Origin: Fermentibacter sp964564435
Lineage (GTDB): Bacteria; Fermentibacterota; Fermentibacteria; Fermentibacterales; Fermentibacteraceae
NCBI GenBank assembly: GCA_964564435.1
Contig: CAZMAT010000001.1
Coordinates: 248,001 to 312,000 of the forward strand
Length of the DNA: 64,000 nt
Direction: 5' to 3'
Below, one piece after another: positions 23,843 through 31,972 of the stretch. Numbering within the stretch: position 1 is the first letter of the stretch; each line of letters begins with the position of its first letter. The notes below the pieces were generated by a model. That model saw only the letters and a list, made by a program, of their open reading frames with translations. It was not told the origin of the DNA and searched no databases. Made by a program: the position numbers and the translations under genes.

Positions 23843-24105
23843 TCAGAACTTCGATCCGGAGATGCAGTCGTTGAAGGCCCCGGTTCCCGTCTCGCATCCC
23901 GCGAGATCGGGCGAGAGGCCGACCGGGGCGCAGGGCCTCACGTGCGCCACCTCCGGGGAGTTGCCGCTGACGCAGGTCACCTGACCGACCAGCGCGTTGC
24001 CGCTGGAGCAAATCCCACGACATGGCCCCCCTCGGCCACTCCTCCCGACAGGTCGAGAGCCAGCGGCGCCTCGTACTCCCTCGCTCCTGAACCCGTAGAC
24101 GACAT
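23843..24105 (-). pseudogene. RiPP precursor peptide 2, split by a one-base frameshift
   Basis: A paralogue of precursor 1 read in two frames. From the ATG at 24105 (GGGAGG just upstream, inside the maturase gene) the leader reads MSSTGSGAREYEAPLALDLS then GGVAEGGH. The frame then slips, and the core continues one frame over: RGICSSG, VTCVSG, PCAPVGL, GCETG, DCISGSKF to the TGA at 23843. Adding one base after the CAT codon restores HSRG as in precursor 1 and gives 87 residues with cysteines at 33, 45, 59, 71 and 81. Read as it stands, translation stops after 43 residues. It could be a real inactivation, an assembly error, or (less likely) rescue by -1 slippage on the GGGGGGC run. It begins 1 nt after the maturase stop. 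Confidence 0.75.
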
Positions 24106-24106
24106 G

Positions 24107-25192
24107 TCACCTCCCGTGCGTTCCGAGAAGCCGCGATGCGGGGAACAGTCCCGTCTGCGAGGCCTCCTCGCAGAACCAGTAGGAGGAGTCGAGCCTTCCC
24201 GTCCTGTGGTAGTTCCCTGCAGCGCAGACGCCCATGCAGGCGTTCCTGTGGATGCAGTCCGAACACGGCGCAGAAAGGGAACCCGGCAGGACTGAACGGA
24301 GTTCCTGGAGTCCCGGGGATGTCTCCCACACCTCGCGGACGTCGGATCCGGGAAGCCTGCCGTAGACGAGTTCGGGATAGGCGGTCCCGATCCCGCACAT
24401 GGCGAGTTCGCCCCCCGAGAGGATGCCGAGGATGTTCAGTATGCGGCATGCCACTGCGCCTCCCTCCAGCAACTCGCCGACGGGCCTGAAGGCCGGGGGA
24501 ATGTCGAAGACGACGCGGAAGCGGGAGTCGGGGCCGCCGGCCATGCCGGCGCGTATCGTGGAATGGAGGTCGATGAGCGCCCGCATCGACAGGCGCCCGG
24601 GCATGTCGCTCCCCCGGCCGACGACCTGCACGTTGTTGAACTTCACCGAGCCGCAGCCCATGCTCCTGGCGAGGGACACCAGGGGCAGGGCCTCGTCGGC
24701 GTTCCCTTCGTGCAGGGTGCAGATGACCTGCGGACGGAATCCCTCCGACACCAGGACACGGATGCCCTCCAGGGCCATGTCGAAGGATCCCTGAACCCTT
24801 CGCATCGCGTCGTGCGTCGCCGGAGAGGCGCCGTCGAGGCTGACGGAGATCGTCCTGAAGAGGCCGGTCTCCCTCATCATCCTCGCCGAGGAGGGATCGA
24901 CCAGGGTCCCGTTGGTTTCCATGTGCATCCTGAGGCCGCGGGCCGCCAGGAGCAGCACCATGTCCGCGAAGCCGGGATGCAGCATGGGTTCTCCTCCGGT
25001 CAGCTTGACCGACCCGAGGCCCAGAGGAAGGGCCTCCTCGACGGCCTTCTCGAGGATGGACAAATCCAGGAAACTCGATCGGGAGGCCCCGGGATCGAAC
25101 TCGGGGGAGATCCAGCAGTGCCTGCAGTTGAGGTTGCACCCTCCCGACACGTAGAGGTAGAAGGTCCTGAGCGGGGGCGCTTCAGAAGTCAA
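24107..25192 (-). CDS. Radical SAM/SPASM peptide maturase A
   Basis: A 361-residue radical SAM enzyme. The [4Fe-4S] site that cleaves S-adenosylmethionine is CNLNCRHC (C19, C23, C26), followed by SVKLTGGEPMLHPGF for SAM binding. The last 120 residues form a SPASM domain with auxiliary-cluster cysteines, including ELAMCGIG, APCSDCIHRNACMGVCAAG and a final YWFCEE. SPASM enzymes modify peptides, for instance by thioether formation. It lies directly before both precursors and overlaps the second maturase gene by 11 nt. Which bond it makes cannot be read from the sequence. Confidence 0.9.
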   Translation of the reverse strand: MTSEAPPLRTFYLYVSGGCNLNCRHCWISPEFDPGASRSSFLDLSILEKAVEEALPLGLGSVKLTGGEPMLHPGFADMVLLLAARGLRMHMETNGTLVDPSSARMMRETGLFRTISVSLDGASPATHDAMRRVQGSFDMALEGIRVLVSEGFRPQVICTLHEGNADEALPLVSLARSMGCGSVKFNNVQVVGRGSDMPGRLSMRALIDLHSTIRAGMAGGPDSRFRVVFDIPPAFRPVGELLEGGAVACRILNILGILSGGELAMCGIGTAYPELVYGRLPGSDVREVWETSPGLQELRSVLPGSLSAPCSDCIHRNACMGVCAAGNYHRTGRLDSSYWFCEEASQTGLFPASRLLGTHGR

Positions 25193-26282
25193 TCCTGACC
25201 CCCGTTTCGGAGACGAACCTGGCGTAGCAGTCCTCGGGGTTCGGCATGTCGAAGCTGCCGGTCTCCTCCAGGGCTATGCCGGGGCAGCTCCCGTTGCAGT
25301 AGGGCGACCATTCGCAGGCGGAGCAGCCGGGCAGGGAGCTCATGGGCTTACTGCGCCTCTCACGAAGGGCTGTCAGCACGGGATGGCTCCTCCAGATGTC
25401 GGCCATGGAGTCGGTCAGGGCGTTCCCGAGCGCCAGCCTGTGCAGGACGTGGCACGGCACGATGGTCCCGTCGTGCATGATGCTCGTCCTGTCGAAGACA
25501 CAGCCGCATCCCGTGAGCGAACCCATCACCCAGGACCGGGGCTTCTCCCCCGTGGCCCTGGCACGCTCCATCTGCGAGTAGGCCAGCCTCTTGGCCTGCG
25601 GGCCGGCCTGCGACCTTATCCTGCCGGGCCATTCCGCCTCGAGCCTCTCGAAGACCCTCATGGCTTCGAGGCGCTCGGCGTTGGAGAGGCCGCCCCCGCT
25701 TCCGTCGCAGCCCGCGCCCATCCTGAAGGATTCGTTGGTGCTGAACCAGTCGAGCCCGAGGTCTCCGAGGATGAACGAGGCAGTGCGCCCTATGCTCCCG
25801 AGGTTCGACAGGGAAAGCGTCATCCTGGCATTCACCGGGAAACCCGCCTCCTTCAGAAGCCTCGTGCCGCGCACGGCCCTGTCGAAGCTGTCCGGGCGCA
25901 TGGAGTCGTGGACGGGTGCGTCAGGGCCGTCGATGGAGACCTGTATCGAATCCATCCTCAGGCGCCTTCGACCGGAGTCGAGGGCGCGGATCGCCGTCTC
26001 GTCGACCAGGGTTCCGTTCGTGAGGATGGTGTACCGCATCCCGGCGTCCAGCAAGGCGTCGATGATCTCGAACAGGTCGGGCCTGGTGAAGACCTCTCCC
26101 CCCGTGAGGCAGACCCTCATCACCGAGAGGCTTCGCAGGACGTCGACGATCCGCAGCCACTCGGCGGTCGAGAGGTCGGAGCGCCAGTTCATCTCGTCGG
26201 CATAGAAGCAATAGGCGCAGCGCAGGTTGCACCTTCCAGTGAGGGCGAGGTCGGCCGATGCGGGGGTCCTGAGCGCCTTCAT
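25182..26282 (-). CDS. Radical SAM/SPASM peptide maturase B
   Basis: A 366-residue radical SAM enzyme with CNLRCAYC (C18, C22, C25), SVMRVCLTGGEVFTRPDL for SAM binding, and a C-terminal SPASM domain. That domain has GCGCVFDR, GTIVPCHVLHRLALGNA, GCSACEWSPYCNGSCPG and a final EDCYARF. It is clearly diverged from maturase A, so the two probably perform different steps. The ATG at 26282 follows the PqqD-like stop by 8 nt; the frame is open further upstream but would overlap that gene. Confidence 0.9.
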   Translation of the reverse strand: MKALRTPASADLALTGRCNLRCAYCFYADEMNWRSDLSTAEWLRIVDVLRSLSVMRVCLTGGEVFTRPDLFEIIDALLDAGMRYTILTNGTLVDETAIRALDSGRRRLRMDSIQVSIDGPDAPVHDSMRPDSFDRAVRGTRLLKEAGFPVNARMTLSLSNLGSIGRTASFILGDLGLDWFSTNESFRMGAGCDGSGGGLSNAERLEAMRVFERLEAEWPGRIRSQAGPQAKRLAYSQMERARATGEKPRSWVMGSLTGCGCVFDRTSIMHDGTIVPCHVLHRLALGNALTDSMADIWRSHPVLTALRERRSKPMSSLPGCSACEWSPYCNGSCPGIALEETGSFDMPNPEDCYARFVSETGVRIDF

Positions 26283-26290
26283 GCCGCGTC

Positions 26291-26596
26291 TCAGCCCCCC
26301 GTGGCCCTTCCCATGAATCCCGCGGCGAGGAGGTCGCACACGAACCTGTCCACGTCCTCCCTGACACGCCCGGGGGGAACGGAGTCGAAGGCGGCGGAGA
26401 GGGCCGAAACCATCTCATCCTCCGTGACTCCGTCGCACATCCTCCAGACGAGGAGCCCTGTGGCGTTCAGGACCCGCACGTCGCTCGTGTCGGGGTTGAA
26501 CAGGAGGGCGCCGTCCTCGTCCTCCTCGCGCAGGACCACGTCGGGATTCCGGTGGAGCAGCCCTCCGGTTCCGGGCAGGGATCCGTCCTCGGTCAT
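26291..26596 (-). CDS. PqqD-like peptide recognition (RRE) protein
   Basis: A 101-residue protein with the PqqD/RRE winged-helix pattern: NPDVVLREEDEDGALLFNPD, then VRVLNATGLLVWRMCDGVTE, a helix DEMVSALSAAF, then DRFVCDLLAAGFM. In RiPP pathways this fold binds the leader peptide and presents the core to the radical SAM enzyme. Its place just before both maturases supports that role; the shared EYEAPLALDLSG-type leader motif is the likely ligand. It begins 4 nt after the flippase-like gene. Confidence 0.85.
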   Translation of the reverse strand: MTEDGSLPGTGGLLHRNPDVVLREEDEDGALLFNPDTSDVRVLNATGLLVWRMCDGVTEDEMVSALSAAFDSVPPGRVREDVDRFVCDLLAAGFMGRATGG

Positions 26597-26600
26597 GCCA

Positions 26601-27572
26601 TCACCTCCGCGTGCTCTCTTGAGAACAACCCGCCCGCCCGGCGGTTCCGCGCCTGCGAGACCTCGCCCGCTCGAAGGCGAGCGCGGCCAGCCCCACGGCC
26701 ACGGCGAACCACAGGGTCGCGAACCTCATGACGATCGTGACCGCAGTCGCCCCCGCCCTGCCCAGCGAAGGGCCGAGCAGGCCTCCGATGGTCAGCTCGG
26801 TGAGCCCGAGCCCTCCGGGTATCATCGAGACCGCACCGGCGATCGTGCCGGCCGAATGCGACAGGATTGCGAGCCCGGGAGTCAGCGGCATCCCGAGAGC
26901 GGCGGCGGCAGCCTGGAGCACGAGTGCTTCCGCCCCCCAGGAGGCCACCCCCAGAGGGACGGTTATCAGCAGGCTCCGCGGGTCGAGGAGCCCCGCGCAG
27001 GTCCCCCTGAAGGTCTCGAGGGCATCGCGCCGCGAGGAGAAGAAGCGGATCCTGCAGAGGAGCCCCGAGAGCCGGTCGAAGAGACGGCGCGAGGAGACCA
27101 GCGCCACCCCGGCCGCGCTCGCGGCGATGCCTGCAGCGACCACCGGCAGCACTCCGGCCCCGCCCGTCAGGATGGCTCCCATGACCGCCAGGAGGACCAT
27201 GCTCATCAGGTCGGTGATCCTCTCGGCCACGACCACGGGCGAGGTGAGCTCGACGGGTATCCCCTCCCCGTCGCGCAGGAGGCATGACTTCAGGACCTCG
27301 CCGAGCTTCCCCGGAGAAACCGTCATCGAGAAGCCCGCGAGGAACACGAGGAGGCTCCTCCCCGCAGGCAGGCGCACGCCTGTCCTGCCGAGAAGGTACT
27401 GCCACTTCAGGAATCTCAGGGCGTAGTTGACCAGGGGCAGCCCGAGCACGGCCGGGAGCCAGCGGGGGTCGAACGCGGAGATGGCGCTCGAGAACTCCGG
27501 GGCGTCCGAGAGCAGCACCAGGGCCGTGTAGACCAGGAGTGCGGCGAAGACGGTGAGGAGGGCGCGCTTCAA
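26601..27572 (-). CDS. Flippase-like membrane protein (lysylphosphatidylglycerol synthase TM family)
   Basis: A 323-residue integral membrane protein with about 7-8 hydrophobic helices. The pattern matches the LPG synthase TM-region/UPF0104 family: LRFLKWQYLLGRTGVRL, FLAGFSMTVSPGKLGEVLKS, then GAVSMIPGGLGLTELTIGGLL, where the SPGKxGE and PGGxGxxE motifs are diagnostic. Relatives move or modify lipids, or accompany glycosyltransferases. It lies between the RiPP genes and the TPR/PBP genes and overlaps the TPR gene by 4 nt (ATGA), so it may belong to either group. Confidence 0.8.
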   Translation of the reverse strand: MKRALLTVFAALLVYTALVLLSDAPEFSSAISAFDPRWLPAVLGLPLVNYALRFLKWQYLLGRTGVRLPAGRSLLVFLAGFSMTVSPGKLGEVLKSCLLRDGEGIPVELTSPVVVAERITDLMSMVLLAVMGAILTGGAGVLPVVAAGIAASAAGVALVSSRRLFDRLSGLLCRIRFFSSRRDALETFRGTCAGLLDPRSLLITVPLGVASWGAEALVLQAAAAALGMPLTPGLAILSHSAGTIAGAVSMIPGGLGLTELTIGGLLGPSLGRAGATAVTIVMRFATLWFAVAVGLAALAFERARSRRRGTAGRAGCSQESTRR

Positions 27573-28414
27573 GGAACCGCGGACCCCGATCCGGGTGCGG
27601 GCTCTGCGCCTGCCCCGCCCTTGCCCGGAAGCCCGGGGAGCATTCCCTCTATCTCGGCGTGCAGTTTCTCGAAACCGGCGAGCCCGTCGAGGAGCGAGAG
27701 GGCCTTCTTCGAGAGATCGAGGGCCTCGCCGGCCTCGCCCAGGAGGCTGCTCGCCCTTGCGGCCAGGGCCAGGGCCTGGGCCCTCGAACCCCTGGAATGG
27801 TCTCCCGACGGCATGAGCTCATATGCGGTCATGGCGTGGACCAGGGCATCGCGGGGCTGGTTCCTGGCCAGCCCGAGGAGCGAGAGGTTGATGTGCACCC
27901 CGCTCCTGGAGGCCCCGGTGCGGATCTCGAGGGCTTCCTGCAGCAGCCTGCCGGCCTCGTCGAGGCCGGGCTCCTCCCGCTTCTCGATCAGCAGGCCCGC
28001 CAGGTTGACGCCCAGGCTGGCAGCGAGCCCGGGCTCCCTCTCGAGCGCCTTCCTGTAGTACTGTTCGGCCTGCGCTGCATTCCCGCGCCCCGATTCGATC
28101 AGTCCGAGCTGGCCCAGGGCCGTCCCGCCGGTGTCGCCCTTCTGGACTGCCTCGGCCACGACGTCCTCGGCCTCGTCGAACCTGCCAGCCCTGATGAGGA
28201 AGTAGACGAGCGCATTGGTCAGCGGGTCCTTCACCGACTTCCTGTCGCGGTTCCTCTGGAGCATCCTGATCATTTCCTCGACGCGGCCCGAGGCGGCCAG
28301 GACGGCCGCCCTCCGGAGCTGGATGCTCTTCCAGGCCGGAGTCCTCATCAGGAGGAACCCCGCGAGGGTGAGGACGGCGAGTGCGCCCAGAGCCGCGGGG
28401 ATGTAGGCCGTCAT
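27569..28414 (-). CDS. Membrane-anchored TPR protein
   Basis: A 281-residue protein with an N-terminal membrane anchor (YIPAALGALAVLTLAGFLLM) and tetratricopeptide repeats through the rest. Repeats are visible around RAGRFDEAEDVVAEAVQKGD, GRGNAAQAEQYYRKALEREP and LDEAGRLLQEALEIRTGA. The ATG overlaps the stop of the class A PBP by 4 nt and its own stop overlaps the flippase-like gene by 4 nt. Its place after a cell-wall synthase suggests an envelope scaffold, but no partner is shown. Confidence 0.75.
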   Translation of the reverse strand: MTAYIPAALGALAVLTLAGFLLMRTPAWKSIQLRRAAVLAASGRVEEMIRMLQRNRDRKSVKDPLTNALVYFLIRAGRFDEAEDVVAEAVQKGDTGGTALGQLGLIESGRGNAAQAEQYYRKALEREPGLAASLGVNLAGLLIEKREEPGLDEAGRLLQEALEIRTGASRSGVHINLSLLGLARNQPRDALVHAMTAYELMPSGDHSRGSRAQALALAARASSLLGEAGEALDLSKKALSLLDGLAGFEKLHAEIEGMLPGLPGKGGAGAEPAPGSGSAVP

Positions 28415-30654
28415 CTCGGTCTGCCTCCGGATCCGCTGCGCGAGGTGTCGAACTGGGTGAAGTCGGGGATGGTGGTGTCCGAGGCGAACGGGGACAGCGC
28501 GGTATGTATGGGGCAGTAGGATGTGGGCTGGGTGCCGGCCCAGAAGAGCTCGTCGACCGCCTTGTCGCCGCACTCGGCGTTGGCCAGGAAGCCCGACTGC
28601 CTGCATATGACGGCATGTTCCACCGCGCCCGAGGGGGCGGCAGGGAATGACGGCGCCGACGAGGCGTCGGCCCCTGCGAAGGCCCTGCGCATGAACCTGC
28701 TCCAGATGGGCACCGCGATGTCGCCTCCCGCCTCGCCTCGGCCGCTCTGGAGCCTCATCCTCACGATATGGTTGTCGTATCCGACCCATACCGACGCCAC
28801 GAGATCGGGGGTGAAGCCGATGAACCAGGCGTCGGCGTAGTCGCTGGTGGTGCCGGTCTTTCCGCCCGCATCCCTGCCGGCATAGGGCCCGGCCCCCCAG
28901 TACCAGCGCGATCCCGACGCGGTGCCGGCCCTGACCACGCTCTGGAGCAGGTTGTTCATGATCCAGGCGCCGGTCTCGCTGAGGACCCTGGAGCCCTGGG
29001 GAACCTGTTCGTTGGTCTCCAGTACGTTGCCGTACCTGTCGACCACCCTGAGGATACCCGTCGCATCCCTGGCGATGCCGCCGGTTGCGAACGGGATGTA
29101 GGCCTGCGCCATCTCGAGGGGGCTGACCATGCAGCTTCCCAGCGGGAGCGAGTTGACTATGGGCAGGTCGGTCTCGATCCCCATGGCGGAGGCCCTGGCG
29201 GCCACGGCCTCGATCCCCACGGCCATGCCGACCCTCACCGCCGACACGTTGTAGGACCTGGCTATGGCCTCCCTCACGGTAACCATCCCGTGGAAGCTGC
29301 CGTCGTAGTTCCTCGGCCTCCACTGGCCCGGGGAGAGGTCGACCACGACCGGCTGGTCGAGGACGACGCTTCCGGGCGACCAGCCCTGCTCCACGGCCTC
29401 CGCATAGACGAACGGCTTGAAGGAGCTGCCGGGCTGCCTCCGGGCCTGCACCGCCCTGTTGAATTCGCTGTCCTGGAAGTCCCTTCCGCCGACCATCGCC
29501 CTTATGTATCCGGTCCTGGGATCGACTGCCACTATAGCGCACTGGACGTAGTCAGGGGCGCCCTCGATGGTGTCCTCGACGGTCTGCCAGTAGTCCCAGG
29601 AGCTCTCGTAGCGCAGCCTCTCCGGGTCGTCCGCGTAGGTGACCGTGGCAGGATCCCACAGGGGCTCCCTCAGGGCCATGACGCTGTCCATCGCGAATTC
29701 GGCTGCCGCCTGCACGTCCGGGTCGAGCGTGGTGTAGACCTCGAGCCCCTGTTCGTAGACCGCCGACCACCCGTATCTGGAGACCAGGTACTGCCTGACG
29801 TACTCGGAGAAGTAGTCCCACTGGTCCTCGAGCTCGGGCCTCACCACGTCGACTCCCAGGGGCGACGCGCACGCCTGGTCGTACTGGTCGCTCGTGATGC
29901 AGCCGTCCTCGCGCATCATCGATAGGACGACGTTCCGGCGGGTGGTGCAGCGCTCGGGATTGCGCACGGGGTTGTAGCCGCTCGGGTTCCTCGGCATGCC
30001 GACCAGCATCGCGGCCTGCGCCAGCGTGAGCTCGGCCGCGGTGGTCCCGTCGAAGTAGGTCCTGGCGGCGGCCTCGATGCCGTAGGCACCCTGGCCGTAG
30101 AAGATGTGGTTGAGGTACATCTCCAGGATCTCCTGTTTGGAGAACTGCCTCTCGATCTCCATCGCGATGAAGGCCTCCTGGAGCTTCCTCTGTATCGTCT
30201 GGTCCGGAACGAGGAACAGCCCCCTGGCGAGCTGCTGCGTGATGGTGCTCCCGCCGTGCCGGGCGCCGGTGGTCAGATCGACGTAGACGGCCCTGACCAG
30301 CCCCCGGATGCTGACCCCGTTGTGGGTGTAGAAATCCTTGTCCTCCGTGGCGATAAGCCCCTGGATGACGTACGGGCTGATCTGGTCGATCTCGACGGGG
30401 TACCTGTTCTCCACGAAGGCGCAGGCCAGTTCGTTGCCCCTGCAGTCGTAGATCCGGGTCGATGCGGAGGGTTCCCGCCCGCGGAGCCCGGCCACCAGGA
30501 TGTTCCCCCTGGCCTGTCTGAAGGCGGTGCTGCAGTCGTTGTAGACCCTCCACATGAAGCCGCCCGAGAAGAAGATGCAGATGGAGGCCGCGATGGCCGT
30601 CCATTCGAGTACCGCGCGCGCCCTCCCTGCCGGGGCGCTATTCGACAGAGCCAA
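28411..30654 (-). CDS. Class A penicillin-binding protein (PBP1A type)
   Basis: A 747-residue bifunctional peptidoglycan synthase. After the membrane anchor (SICIFFSGGFMW) comes a GT51 transglycosylase domain with ATEDKDFYTHNGVSIRG and GGSTITQQLARGLFL. The transpeptidase domain has catalytic SSFK (PGSSFKPFVYAEA), SYN (IARSYNVSAV) and KTG (GGKTGTTSDYADAWF). The C-terminus has paired cysteines and a P/S-rich tail. The TTG at 30654 is chosen for its GGAGGA 6 nt upstream; the frame is open to 30684 but that would overlap the lipoprotein by 47 nt rather than 17. It polymerises and cross-links the wall in the periplasm. Confidence 0.93.
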   Translation of the reverse strand: MALSNSAPAGRARAVLEWTAIAASICIFFSGGFMWRVYNDCSTAFRQARGNILVAGLRGREPSASTRIYDCRGNELACAFVENRYPVEIDQISPYVIQGLIATEDKDFYTHNGVSIRGLVRAVYVDLTTGARHGGSTITQQLARGLFLVPDQTIQRKLQEAFIAMEIERQFSKQEILEMYLNHIFYGQGAYGIEAAARTYFDGTTAAELTLAQAAMLVGMPRNPSGYNPVRNPERCTTRRNVVLSMMREDGCITSDQYDQACASPLGVDVVRPELEDQWDYFSEYVRQYLVSRYGWSAVYEQGLEVYTTLDPDVQAAAEFAMDSVMALREPLWDPATVTYADDPERLRYESSWDYWQTVEDTIEGAPDYVQCAIVAVDPRTGYIRAMVGGRDFQDSEFNRAVQARRQPGSSFKPFVYAEAVEQGWSPGSVVLDQPVVVDLSPGQWRPRNYDGSFHGMVTVREAIARSYNVSAVRVGMAVGIEAVAARASAMGIETDLPIVNSLPLGSCMVSPLEMAQAYIPFATGGIARDATGILRVVDRYGNVLETNEQVPQGSRVLSETGAWIMNNLLQSVVRAGTASGSRWYWGAGPYAGRDAGGKTGTTSDYADAWFIGFTPDLVASVWVGYDNHIVRMRLQSGRGEAGGDIAVPIWSRFMRRAFAGADASSAPSFPAAPSGAVEHAVICRQSGFLANAECGDKAVDELFWAGTQPTSYCPIHTALSPFASDTTIPDFTQFDTSRSGSGGRPR

Positions 30655-31972
30655 GCTGGTTCCTCCCGAGCACTGGTGTTCCATCCTCGTACCGGAGTAC
30701 GTATTCGTAGGCGCCCGAGTTCCCGATCAGGGTGACCTCCCGGCAGCCGGCCGCCGCCGCGGGCCTCGAGGAGAACTCGGGATGATAGTCGCTCTCGTAG
30801 TCCTCGTACGTCCTGAAGACGATCCGGTACCCCGTGGGCGTGCCCTCGAAGAGATACAGGTTGCCCGCGAAGTAGACCACCCTCTCGGGGTCCAGGTCGC
30901 CGTTCATCTCCACACCGAGGGCCCGCCAGATCGTCATGCCGATCTCGTTCTCGAAGCGCTGCTCGGTCTGGTGGGGGTCTAGGTAGATGATCTGCTGCCC
31001 CAGCGGCTCCTCGTCACCGCTCGTCAGTATGGCCGGGAAGGTCGCCGACAGTGTGTCCAGCCTCTCCACCTGGTCGCTCACTGCCAGGAAGTTCGCGGTC
31101 ATCACCCGGAGCCTCTCGACGTCCAGGGTGGAATCGGGGGCCGGGGCCTGCCCGGTGGTCCGGAGTATCTGCATGGATTCGTGGGCATCGCGGATGACGG
31201 CCTTGGAGAGGAACGCCATCTCCCTCCAGGTGGCCACGAAACCGCCCAGTTCGACGGGCACCGACGACAGGTTGAACGTGGCCCTGTCCTGGACGATCTG
31301 CATGGCGGCCGCCCTGCGGATGTTGCACCAGGCGAGCCCGGCATAGGAGGCATCGTCGAGGGAGCCGATGTAGCTCTCGAAGCCGGTGCCCCGCTCCCCT
31401 GCCGCGGAAGCCGACGAGTAGTGCGCGATCGAGTCGATCCTCGCGCCGTCCAGGAGCTGCCTCGCTATCCTCATCTCGAACCGCGTCTCCGGGCTCGACA
31501 TGATCAGGCCCGCAGTGCGCTCGACGCTCAGCGAGTCGATGACCTCGCCGGGGATCTCCTCGCCGAACCCCTCGATGAGCCAGCCGGTTTCGCCGAGCAC
31601 GAAGTCGATCCGGACGATTGCCGGACTCTCCATCCTGGTGATGGAGCAGTAGTAGGATGTCCTGGAACCCGTGCTGTCGGTCAGGATCTCGGTGAGCCTG
31701 CCGGAGGAGTCGAAGCCCCTCCATCTGCCGAAGACGGTCCAGGGATCGCCGCCGGTGGATTCGGAGGCCTCCCTCAGCGCCGGGGCGAGGAGGCCGAGGC
31801 ACGAAGGGTCGTTCAGGGCCAGCAGCCTGGAGAACTCGAGGCCGATCTCGAGCGGGGAGGCCGGGATCGTTGCTGCGCTGTCGGCCGGTACGACGACCTG
31901 CCCGCCGCCCCGGCCTCCGCAGCCGGCTGCCAGGACCAGGAACATAGCCGTCAGAGACAGGATCCTTCTCAT
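30638..31972 (-). CDS. Predicted lipoprotein of unknown function
   Basis: A 444-residue lipoprotein: RRILSLTAMFLVLAAGC with the modified cysteine near residue 18, then a glycine-rich tether. The mature part is mixed alpha/beta, with SPLEIGLEFSRLLALNDPSC and a C-terminal GYRIVFRTYEDYESDYHPEF reminiscent of GWxTD-type modules, without a match I can name. The start forms an ATGA overlap with the secretion ATPase gene. The context (pilus ATPase upstream, class A PBP downstream) suggests an envelope role. Confidence 0.65.
   Translation of the reverse strand: MRRILSLTAMFLVLAAGCGGRGGGQVVVPADSAATIPASPLEIGLEFSRLLALNDPSCLGLLAPALREASESTGGDPWTVFGRWRGFDSSGRLTEILTDSTGSRTSYYCSITRMESPAIVRIDFVLGETGWLIEGFGEEIPGEVIDSLSVERTAGLIMSSPETRFEMRIARQLLDGARIDSIAHYSSASAAGERGTGFESYIGSLDDASYAGLAWCNIRRAAAMQIVQDRATFNLSSVPVELGGFVATWREMAFLSKAVIRDAHESMQILRTTGQAPAPDSTLDVERLRVMTANFLAVSDQVERLDTLSATFPAILTSGDEEPLGQQIIYLDPHQTEQRFENEIGMTIWRALGVEMNGDLDPERVVYFAGNLYLFEGTPTGYRIVFRTYEDYESDYHPEFSSRPAAAAGCREVTLIGNSGAYEYVLRYEDGTPVLGRNQLGSVE

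Noticed and set aside
23990..24040. Programmed -1 frameshift at GGGGGGC in precursor 2
   Set aside because: Possible by sequence, but slippage would destroy the HSRG element shared with precursor 1; a one-base deletion explains the data better. Kept as an alternative.
23523..25139. 538-codon minus frame running through both precursors and maturase A
   Set aside because: Its upstream part is an Arg/Pro-rich shadow of maturase A; only its last 83 codons, with their own ribosome site, are precursor 1.
27569..29542. 657-codon frame containing the TPR protein
   Set aside because: The part beyond 28414 overlaps the transpeptidase domain of the PBP in another frame; the ATGA junction fixes the start.
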